A DNA stretch of 64,000 nt from contig NZ_JASMRU010000001.1 of assembly GCF_030462585.1 (NCBI RefSeq), positions 481,546 through 545,545 of the forward strand, written 5' to 3'. The translations under genes were made by a program, and so were the position numbers. The stretch is from Pseudomonas sp. CAN1 (GTDB taxonomy: Bacteria; Pseudomonadota; Gammaproteobacteria; Pseudomonadales; Pseudomonadaceae). Position 1 is the stretch's first letter. Each line of letters starts with the position of its first letter. The notes below the pieces were generated by a model. It ran no database searches and was not told where the DNA came from. It saw only the letters and a program-made list of their open reading frames with translations. Positions 57,640 through 64,000 of the stretch are shown piece after piece.

Positions 57640-58275
57640 ATGCGTCTGCTGGCAAATAGGAGATGGCAGAGCGAAATTCTCCGGCCATTTCCCAGCTTCG
57701 AGATCACCTGCGTGAAATCCCCTTTCTGGCGGACCATGGCCGTGCTGGCCTGCCTGCTGGTCGGCCTGTACATCCTCAACCCCCTCGGCGTGCCGAGCCA
57801 GGACCCACGCCTGCGCCTGCTCGGCGGCTCGACCTTTTCCATCCGCTCGTCGTCGATGACACCGGGCCTGCAGCCGGGCGACTACATCCTGGTCAGCGCT
57901 GCCAGCTATGCCTTCAGCGAGCCAGCCGACGGCGAGGTCGTGGTGTTCCGCCCGCCGAGCGACCCGGCGCAGATCTATATCAAGCGCATAGCCGGACGCC
58001 CCGGAGATCGCTTGAGGATTTCCGCTGGGAAGCTGTTCGTGAATGACCGGGAGATCACCCAGCCTTACCTGGATGCACGACAGAACCGGCGCGAGGACTC
58101 ACTCCGGGTTCAGGAACAGGTCGTCCCCGAGGGGCAGTACTTCATGCTCGGTGACAACCGCGACAACTCCCTCGACAGTCGCTACTTCGGCTACGTGCCG
58201 CGGGCGAACCTGATCGGCCGCGCTGCGTACGTCTGGTATGCGAACGACACGGGGCGCATCGGCCCCTTGCACTAG
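57640..58275 (+). CDS. Signal peptidase I family protein (second LepB-like)
   Basis: The product of up to 211 residues has one N-terminal membrane segment (MAVLACLLVGLYILNPLGV). The catalytic Ser is in SIRSSSMTPGLQPGDYIL, Lys is in IYIKRIAGRPGD, and the final box is FMLGDNRDNSLDSRYFGYV. It lacks the second membrane segment and inserted domains of housekeeping LepB. The start is uncertain: ATG 57640, GTG 57712 and ATG 57736 are in frame, and none has a strong ribosome-binding site. It may process a limited set of exported proteins. Confidence 0.82.
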   Translation: MRLLANRRWQSEILRPFPSFEITCVKSPFWRTMAVLACLLVGLYILNPLGVPSQDPRLRLLGGSTFSIRSSSMTPGLQPGDYILVSAASYAFSEPADGEVVVFRPPSDPAQIYIKRIAGRPGDRLRISAGKLFVNDREITQPYLDARQNRREDSLRVQEQVVPEGQYFMLGDNRDNSLDSRYFGYVPRANLIGRAAYVWYANDTGRIGPLH

Positions 58276-58304
58276 CGTTCAGGCGCGGCACGGCTGGCGC
58301 TCTT

Positions 58305-58517
58305 TCACGGCGTCTTGATGAAGCGGACATTGTCCTTCTTGATCAGGATCGTCTCGCCGTTGAGCTGCTCGAATTCGTAGTAGTCATTGTATTTGTCGTA
58401 GTCGGAGTGATCCTTCACCAGGACTTCGCTGCCATCCTGCAGCGTCACCACGGCCTTGTCGGCGCATCCGGCGAGGCCGAGCAGCAACAGGCAGGTGATC
58501 AAGGCTTTCAACTTCAT
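58305..58517 (-). CDS. YgdI/YgdR-family lipoprotein
   Basis: The 70-residue precursor has the signal peptide MKLKALITCLLLLGLAGC with lipobox LAGC. The mature beta domain VVTLQDGSEVLVKDHSDYDK and GETILIKKDNVRFI matches the YgdR/DUF903 fold. It is an outer- or inner-membrane lipoprotein of unknown role. GTGGAG lies 6 bases upstream of ATG 58517. Confidence 0.88.
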   Translation of the reverse strand: MKLKALITCLLLLGLAGCADKAVVTLQDGSEVLVKDHSDYDKYNDYYEFEQLNGETILIKKDNVRFIKTP

Positions 58518-58620
58518 AGTTTCTCCACGGGGCATCGTACCCGCCCGGGCAGCAAGGGCTGGAGGTACGCTGGGTTGCCTGTGTGACCATGGAAGTTTCA
58601 GGAAATTCCGACACCCCCCT

Positions 58621-59022
58621 TCAAGTATCGAGCCATACGTCGCGTGCCCAGGTCCACACCGAGTCCCAGGTTTCCTCGGTGAGTTCACCATCGGCCCAGA
58701 GGATCACCTCGCCGTCCTCGGCCACCGCGTAGTAGTCGTCACCATCGGCGCAGAGCGGGATCAGCTCGCGCGGCAGGCCACTGGCCCAGGCCACGGCGGC
58801 GACTTCCGGCAGGTAGGTATGGGATTGCGGATCGGTCGCCGTCACCGGTTCCAGGCGGCCATAGACCACGTCGCTGACCAGCAGGAGGAACTCGCGGAAT
58901 TCCGACGGAATGCCGATCAGCAGGGCTTCTTCGATTTCCACCAGCAGTTCTTCGTCCGGCAGTTCCAGCGGTACCGGCACCGGCTCGTTCGCTTCACGCA
59001 ACTTCTCGATCACATCTTCCAC
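58621..59022 (-). CDS. SMI1/KNR4-family protein
   Basis: The 133-residue acidic protein shows the family landmarks IGIPSEFREFLLLVSDVVYG (about 37-56), ELIPLCADGDDYYAVAEDGEVILW (about 86-109) and a closing EETWDSVWTWARDV. SMI1/KNR4 proteins are often immunity proteins to contact-dependent or polymorphic toxins. No toxin gene is adjacent, so here it may be an orphan immunity protein or have a housekeeping role. Confidence 0.85.
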   Translation of the reverse strand: MEDVIEKLREANEPVPVPLELPDEELLVEIEEALLIGIPSEFREFLLLVSDVVYGRLEPVTATDPQSHTYLPEVAAVAWASGLPRELIPLCADGDDYYAVAEDGEVILWADGELTEETWDSVWTWARDVWLDT

Positions 59023-59170
59023 AGGCGGGGCCTCTCTACATTCGACGGTTGGCGCGCTTTATACAGTAGTAGCCGGCCATCCGCGCAAGACCACTGCGCG
59101 AGCGCCGTCCGGACGAGCGGCGGGCCCGCGGGGAACACTGCGCTGCCTTGCCGGTAGGGACGACGGAAAC

Positions 59171-59198
59171 GAAAAAGCCCGGCAATCGCCGGGCTTTT
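59171..59198. terminator. Strong bidirectional terminator
   Basis: AAAAAGCCCGGC-aatc-GCCGGGCTTTTT, a 12-base-pair stem, lies 15 bases after the stop codon of the Tim44-like gene. It separates it from the SMI1 gene. Confidence 0.93.
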
Positions 59199-59213
59199 TC
59201 AACACGCGCAGGA

Positions 59214-60098
59214 TCAGTTCTGGCGGATGCCAGCCACCAGCCAGGGCTGGTTCTCGCCCTGCGGGCGCTCCATGCGCCAGCTTTCGCTGAAGGGCTCGCC
59301 CTGGTCGAAACGCGAGGATTTCGACACGCCGCTGAAGGTCAGGGTGGCGATGGTCTTCTCGGCCTGGTCGTCCACGCCTTCGAGCTGCACATCGAGGTTG
59401 TCGATGTAGGTGGACTGGTAGCCGTCGCCCAGGTCAGCGCGCTCCTGCTTGAGGAACTGCAGCATCTGCGGGGTGACGAACTCGGCGATCTTGTCCATCT
59501 CGTTGGAGTCCCAGTGCTGCTGCAGGGACATGAAGTGCTCGCGGGCAGCGGCGACGAAACGGGTCTCGTCGAACCAGCTCGGCGCGTTGATCACCGGGCG
59601 GCTGTCCATCACCGGACGGGAAGCACCACCGAAGATCGACGGCGTGGCGGCCGGCATTTCACGCTGCATCGGCGCATGTCCACCGGCCATGGCGGGCTGG
59701 TTGCCCTGCTGCTGGCGGCGACGGGAAGCGATGAAGCGGAAGGCGATGAATGCAATCAGCGCGATGATCAGGATGTCGAGGAACTGCATGCCCTGGAAGC
59801 CGTCGCCCATGAACATGGAGGCGAGCAGGCCACCGGCGGCGAGGCCGGCCAGCGGGCCGAGCCAGCGCGAAGCACCGCTCTTGGCAGCGGCGCCGGCAGC
59901 GCCTGCGGCGGCACCGGTTGCGGCCGGGCCGGCGGCAGTCGGGGAATTCGGGGCGGCGTTGGGTGTCGCCTGGCGGGTCTGGTGGCTTGGCGCCGAGCCC
60001 ATGCTCTTGCCACCACCGAAACGCTTGGCGGCGTTGACGTCGAGGCTGAGCGTCACGGCGACACAGAAGGCCATGGCAAGGCTGAGAAAGCGCTTCAT
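59214..60098 (-). CDS. Tim44-like domain protein, membrane-anchored
   Basis: The 294-residue precursor has a signal peptide or anchor (MKRFLSLAMAFCVAVTLSLD). A low-complexity Gly/Ala/Pro region (30-80) is followed by a hydrophobic segment at about 105-122 (FLDILIIALIAFIAFRFIA). A C-terminal Tim44 fold begins at FVAAAREHFMSLQQHWDSN. Bacterial Tim44-like proteins have unknown roles in the envelope. I chose ATG 60098 because AAGAGA is well spaced; an ATG at 60107 would also be in frame. Confidence 0.87.
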   Translation of the reverse strand: MKRFLSLAMAFCVAVTLSLDVNAAKRFGGGKSMGSAPSHQTRQATPNAAPNSPTAAGPAATGAAAGAAGAAAKSGASRWLGPLAGLAAGGLLASMFMGDGFQGMQFLDILIIALIAFIAFRFIASRRRQQQGNQPAMAGGHAPMQREMPAATPSIFGGASRPVMDSRPVINAPSWFDETRFVAAAREHFMSLQQHWDSNEMDKIAEFVTPQMLQFLKQERADLGDGYQSTYIDNLDVQLEGVDDQAEKTIATLTFSGVSKSSRFDQGEPFSESWRMERPQGENQPWLVAGIRQN

Positions 60099-60358
60099 GG
60101 TTGTCATTCTCTTGGTTGGTATACGACGCACGTCATGTTGCCGACCGATGCCCTAGAGGGCCAGTCGGATTTTGTTTCGTGCTGTTGCCCTGTCACGGGC
60201 CGGGCGTCTGATATGGGGGCAGATGAATCCCTTTCCAAATCAGTCTGTTACTGATTCTTTCAGAACCGCCTGTCGGAGGACTCGGATGGTAGGCTTCGCT
60301 GAGCGAGGCCGTCAGCCGCGCGATCCCCCTGACCAGCTCGCCGCGAGGACCGCCGACC

Positions 60359-62119
60359 ATGCATGCCATCGACTTCATCCAGGACCTCGCGGTGATCATG
60401 CTGATCGCCGGCTTCGTCACCATCCTCTGTCATCAGTTCAAGCAGCCGGTGGTGCTGGGCTACATCATCGCCGGGGTGATCATCGGTCCGCACACCCCGC
60501 CCTTCGCCCTGGTGCACGACGAGGAAACGATCAAGACCCTCGCCGAGCTGGGGGTGATCTTCCTGATGTTCTGCCTGGGGCTGGAGTTCTCCCTGCGCAA
60601 GCTGTTCCAGGTCGGCGCCACGGCGTTCATCGCCGCCTTCCTGGAAATCACCCTGATGATCTGGGCCGGCTTCGAGATCGGCCGGCTGTTCGACTGGAGC
60701 ACCATGGATTCGCTGTTCCTCGGCGCGATCCTGGCGATGTCCTCCACCACCATCATCATCAAGGTCCTGGGCGACCTGAAGATGAAGAACGAGCGCTTCG
60801 CCCAGCTGATCTTCGGCGTGCTGATCATCGAGGACATCCTTGGCATCGGCATCATCGCGCTGTTCTCCGGCATCGCCGTGAGTGGCTCGGTGGAGGCTGA
60901 TCAGGTGTTCTCGACGGTCGGTAAGCTCAGCCTGTTCATGGTCGTCGCGCTGGTCGTCGGCATCCTGCTGGTGCCGCGCCTGCTGGCCTACGTGGCGAAA
61001 TTCGAAAGCAACGAGATGCTGCTGGTGACGGTGCTGGGGCTGTGCTTCGGCTTCTGCCTGCTGGTGGTGAAGCTGGAATACAGCATGATCCTGGGCGCCT
61101 TCCTGATCGGCGCGATCATGGCCGAGTCGCGCCAGCTGATCCAGATCGAGCGCCTGATGGAGCCGGTGCGCGACATGTTCAGCGCGATCTTCTTCGTCGC
61201 CATCGGCCTGACCATCGATCCCAAGGTGCTGGTGGACTACGCCGCGCCGATCCTGGTGATCACCCTGGTGGTGGTGGCGGGCAAGTTGATCTCCTGCGGC
61301 GCCGGCGCTTTCATCGCCGGCAACGACGGGCGCACCTCGATGCGCGTGGGCATGGGCCTTTCGCAGATTGGCGAGTTCTCCTTCATCATCGCCGCGCTGG
61401 GCATGAGCCTCGGCGTCACCAGCGACTTCCTCTACCCGGTGGTGGTCGGCGTGTCGGCCATCACCACACTGCTGACGCCCTATCTGATCCGCTCGGCCGA
61501 CCCGTTGGCGCTGTACCTCGGCCGTAGCCTGCCGTCGCCCATGGTGCGGGTGTTCAGCCTTTACGGTGAGTGGTTGCGCAGCATCAAGCCGCGCGGCGAC
61601 AAGGCGATCCTCGCCGGGATGATCCGCCGCATCCTGCTGCAGGTCGGGGTCAACCTGACCCTGGTGATCGGCATCTTCTTCAGCCTGGCGTTCTTCGCCG
61701 ACCGTCTGTCGCAGTGGCTGGCGCAATTCGTCGAGCACGACGCACTACACAAGGCGCTGATCTGGGGCGCCGCATTGCTGCTGTCGTTGCCGTTCCTGAT
61801 CGCCGCCTACCGCAAGCTCAAGGCGCTGGCGATGCTGCTGGCGGAGATGGGCGTGAAGGCGGAAAGCGCCGGACGCCACACCGCCCGTGTGCGCCGGGTG
61901 ATTTCCGAGATGATCCCGCTGCTGTCGCTGGGCGGCATGATGCTGCTGCTGGCGGCGCTCAGTTCGAGCATCCTGCCGCCGGGCGAGCTGCTGGTGGTGG
62001 TGGCGCTGATCGCCGCGCTGGTGATCGCGGTGTTCTGGCGCTGGTTCATCCGCGTGCACTCGCGGATGCAGGTGGCGCTGATCGAGACGCTGGAGCAGAA
62101 CGGCGGCGGGCATCACTGA
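60359..62119 (+). CDS. CPA2-family cation:proton antiporter without RCK domain
   Basis: The 586-residue protein has 12 or more hydrophobic segments. Conserved features are QFKQPVVLGYIIAGVIIGPHTP (24-45), a SSTTIIIKVLGDLKMKNERF segment, and SQIGEFSFIIAALG. After residue 390 it has an additional membrane-associated region (VNLTLVIGIFFSLAFFAD, then two more segments) and no TrkA-N domain, unlike the antiporter at 49345. It is probably a Na+ or K+/H+ exchanger. ATG 60359 has GAGGACC upstream. Confidence 0.9.
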   Translation: MHAIDFIQDLAVIMLIAGFVTILCHQFKQPVVLGYIIAGVIIGPHTPPFALVHDEETIKTLAELGVIFLMFCLGLEFSLRKLFQVGATAFIAAFLEITLMIWAGFEIGRLFDWSTMDSLFLGAILAMSSTTIIIKVLGDLKMKNERFAQLIFGVLIIEDILGIGIIALFSGIAVSGSVEADQVFSTVGKLSLFMVVALVVGILLVPRLLAYVAKFESNEMLLVTVLGLCFGFCLLVVKLEYSMILGAFLIGAIMAESRQLIQIERLMEPVRDMFSAIFFVAIGLTIDPKVLVDYAAPILVITLVVVAGKLISCGAGAFIAGNDGRTSMRVGMGLSQIGEFSFIIAALGMSLGVTSDFLYPVVVGVSAITTLLTPYLIRSADPLALYLGRSLPSPMVRVFSLYGEWLRSIKPRGDKAILAGMIRRILLQVGVNLTLVIGIFFSLAFFADRLSQWLAQFVEHDALHKALIWGAALLLSLPFLIAAYRKLKALAMLLAEMGVKAESAGRHTARVRRVISEMIPLLSLGGMMLLLAALSSSILPPGELLVVVALIAALVIAVFWRWFIRVHSRMQVALIETLEQNGGGHH

Positions 62120-62138
62120 GCCCGTTGCTGAGCCGGGC

Positions 62139-62206
62139 GTAGGAGCGGACTTCGTCCGCGATGTTCCGAGCTCGCTGTGAGCTATCGCGGACGGAGTCCG
62201 CTCCTG
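62139..62206. repeat. REP element, GTAGGAGCGGAC subtype, complete
   Basis: GTAGGAGCGGACTTCGTCCG and CGGACGGAGTCCGCTCCTGC are inverted. An inner AGCTC-gctgt-GAGCT hairpin is present. It lies between the convergent antiporter and uvrD genes. Confidence 0.85.
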
Positions 62207-62234
62207 CGCATATCCGTGCGGCGGTGCCGGGCGG

Positions 62235-64000
62235 TCAGATCGCCTCCAGCTTCGCGTACCCCATCATCAGCCACTTGCTGCCCTCGCTGTCGAAGTTCAC
62301 CTGCACCCGTGCCTGGGCGCCGGAGCCTTCGAAGTTGAGGATCACGCCGTCGCCGAACAGCGGGTGGCGCACGGACTGGCCGAGGCTGAACGGGGTGTCC
62401 GGTACGCTGGCGCCGCTGAACAGGTTGCCGCTGCGCTGGTTGCCCGACAGCGGCCGGCTCACCGAGTTGGACAGGCGCACTTCCTGGATCAGGCTCGGCG
62501 GGATTTCGCGGACGAAGCGCGAGACCTTGTTGTAGGTCTCGCTGCCGTACAGCCGGCGGGTTTCCGCGTAGGTCATGACCAGGCGGTGCATGGCGCGGGT
62601 GATGCCCACGTAGGCCAGGCGGCGTTCTTCCTCCAGACGGCCGGGATCTTCCAGGCTCATCTTGTGCGGGAACAGGCCTTCTTCCACACCGGCGACGAAC
62701 ACCAGCGGGAATTCCAGGCCCTTGGCGCTGTGCAGCGTCATCAGCTGCACGCTGTCCTCGAAGGCGTCGGCCTGGGTGTCGCCGGACTCCAGCGCGGTGT
62801 GGTCGAGGAAGGCCACCAGCGGCGGTGTGTCCTCGTCGTCCGAAGTCTCGAAAGCGCGGGCGGCGCTGACCAGTTCTTCCAGGTTTTCCACCCGGGCCTG
62901 GCCTTTCTCGCCCTTCTCTTCCTTGTGGTAGGTGATCAGGCCGGACTGCTCGATGACGATCTGGGTCATCTGGTGCAGCGGCATGCCCTCGACCTTCACC
63001 GCCAGCAGGTCGACGGTTTCCAGGAACCCGTTCAGCGCGCTGGCGGCGCGGCCGGCCACGGCCTTGGCGGCGATCACGTCGTTGATCGCGCGCCACATCG
63101 AGGTGCCGTTGTGGCGGGCGGCGTTGCGGATCGCCTCGACGGTCTTCTCGCCGATGCCGCGCGGCGGCACGTTGATCACCCGCTCCAGCGCAGCGTCGTC
63201 GTCGCGCAGGCGGATCAGGCGCAGGTAGGCCAGGGCGTTCTTGATCTCGGCGCGCTCGAAGAAGCGCTGGCCGCCGTAGATGCGGTAGGGAATCTTCTCG
63301 CGCAGCAGCGCCTCTTCCAGCACCCGGGACTGGGCGTTGGAGCGGTAGAGGATGGCGATTTCGCTGCGCTTGAGGCCGTCCTTGCGCAGGGCGTCCTCGA
63401 TGGTCTCGACGATGTAGCGCGCCTCGTCGTGCTCGTTGAAGCCCGAGTACAGGGTGATCGGGTCGCCGTCGACGCCGTCGGTCCACAGTTCCTTGCCCAG
63501 GCGCCCGCTGTTGTTGGCGATCAGCGCGTTGGCGGCCTTGAGGATGGTGCCGGTGGAGCGGTAGTTCTGCTCCAGGCGGATGTCCTCGGTGCCGGCGAAG
63601 TCATCGCCGAACTGCTGGATGTTCTCGATCTTCGCGCCGCGCCAGCCGTAGATCGACTGGTCGTCGTCGCCCACCACCATCAGGCTCTCGCCGCCCTTGC
63701 CGAGGAAGCGCAGCCAGGCGTACTGCACGGCGTTGGTGTCCTGGAACTCGTCCACCAGGATGTGGCGGAAGCGCCGCTGGTAGTGCTCCAGCAGGCTCGG
63801 GCGGTCGCGCCAGAGGTCCAGCGAGCGCAGCAGCAGCTCGGCGAAGTCGACCACGCCGGCACGGGCGCAGGCCTCTTCGTAGGCCTGGTAGACGCTGACC
63901 ATGGTCGCCAGATACAGGTCGCCGCCGGCCTGGATGTTCTGCGGGCGGTTGCCCTCGTCCTTCTGGCCGTTGATGAACCATTGCGCCTGGCGCGGCGGCC
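62235..64000 (-). CDS. uvrD: DNA helicase II UvrD, 3' part (5' end outside the window)
   Basis: The gene runs off the right edge. The visible 587 codons start in the frame that reads RRARRAQWFINGQKDEGNRPQN. Superfamily-1 helicase motifs follow in order: DEFQDTNAVQYAWL (motif II), VGDDDQSIYGWRGAKI (III), LEQNYRSTGTILKAAN (IV), LMTLHSAKGLEFPLVFVAGVEEGLFPH (V region) and RRLAYVGITRAM (VI). UvrD unwinds DNA in nucleotide excision and mismatch repair. The C-terminal Tudor-like part (GQSVRHPLFGDGVILNFEGSG) is intact. Confidence 0.95.
   Translation of the reverse strand, partial: PPRQAQWFINGQKDEGNRPQNIQAGGDLYLATMVSVYQAYEEACARAGVVDFAELLLRSLDLWRDRPSLLEHYQRRFRHILVDEFQDTNAVQYAWLRFLGKGGESLMVVGDDDQSIYGWRGAKIENIQQFGDDFAGTEDIRLEQNYRSTGTILKAANALIANNSGRLGKELWTDGVDGDPITLYSGFNEHDEARYIVETIEDALRKDGLKRSEIAILYRSNAQSRVLEEALLREKIPYRIYGGQRFFERAEIKNALAYLRLIRLRDDDAALERVINVPPRGIGEKTVEAIRNAARHNGTSMWRAINDVIAAKAVAGRAASALNGFLETVDLLAVKVEGMPLHQMTQIVIEQSGLITYHKEEKGEKGQARVENLEELVSAARAFETSDDEDTPPLVAFLDHTALESGDTQADAFEDSVQLMTLHSAKGLEFPLVFVAGVEEGLFPHKMSLEDPGRLEEERRLAYVGITRAMHRLVMTYAETRRLYGSETYNKVSRFVREIPPSLIQEVRLSNSVSRPLSGNQRSGNLFSGASVPDTPFSLGQSVRHPLFGDGVILNFEGSGAQARVQVNFDSEGSKWLMMGYAKLEAI

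Noticed and set aside
57663-58046. Alternative ORF starting at ATG 57663 after AGGAG
   Set aside because: The AGGAG touches the ATG with no spacing, and the frame is out of register with the signal peptidase catalytic boxes.
1-64000. Transfer RNA, ribosomal RNA, prophage, insertion sequence or integrase signals
   Set aside because: None was recognised by eye on either strand. All long intergenic stretches are explained by REP-type repeats, terminators and promoters. A tRNAscan/ISfinder run would settle this.

Overview
The window is about 66-67% GC, with strong codon bias and many REP-type palindromes. It reads as the chromosome of a Pseudomonas of the P. aeruginosa / P. nitroreducens / P. 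citronellolis group. Gene order in three blocks matches what I recall of P. aeruginosa: the carnitine/choline/GbdR block, the arginine transaminase (aru) block, and the mifRS-pdxY-kef-SDR-glutamine synthetase-aminotransferase-SDR-GntR block. No phage, transposase, rRNA, tRNA or CRISPR was seen. This is metabolic core and near-core DNA, so most novelty lies in regulation and in gaps.

Region 1 (1-14570) handles quaternary amines. It starts with the end of cdhC, then cdhA, cdhB and a lipase-like hydrolase (carnitine to betaine). A small protein, a toxin-antitoxin pair, a VOC protein, a CatB-like acetyltransferase and an uncharacterised 486-residue protein follow. Then come gbdR (betaine-responsive activator), sdaB (serine to pyruvate, the end of betaine demethylation) and a choline-type ABC importer with two consecutive binding-protein genes (cbcX and a paralogue), cbcW and cbcV.

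Region 2 (14960-20660) has a periplasmic alpha/beta hydrolase, then a LuxR regulator, a class III aminotransferase and a PotF-like polyamine-binding protein on the minus strand. A divergent BetI-like TetR regulator has matching candidate operators on both sides.

Region 3 (20770-38270) is an arginine transaminase pathway locus. Response regulator aruR, a periplasmic binding protein and the tripartite kinase aruS are followed by an amino acid permease preceded by an arginine-rich 20-codon leader ORF. An inverted cassette (DapA-like lyase, class II aldolase, XRE-cupin regulator) interrupts the locus. An apparent operon follows: crotonase, acyl-CoA dehydrogenase, NDP-forming acyl-CoA synthetase, aruI, aruH, aldehyde dehydrogenase, quinone reductase. 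Together these suggest arginine uptake, transamination, decarboxylation, oxidation and possibly CoA-dependent breakdown of 4-guanidinobutyrate.

Region 4 (38270-48350) has a LysR regulator, a 64-residue exported peptide, two tandem paralogous membrane proteins, the MifS/MifR two-component pair, an alpha/beta hydrolase, two hypothetical genes and pdxY.

Region 5 (48350-64000) has a YqaA membrane protein, a Kef-type antiporter, an acyl-CoA thioesterase, an SDR, a glutamine-synthetase-like ligase, an aminotransferase, a divergent SDR and a GntR regulator with twin TGTGATCACA palindromes. Then come a second signal peptidase I, a YgdR lipoprotein, an SMI1/KNR4 protein, a Tim44-like protein, a second antiporter and the 3' part of uvrD, which runs off the window.

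Several gene-free stretches over 300 bases are packed with REP elements, terminators and inverted repeats. Three contain candidate small RNAs.
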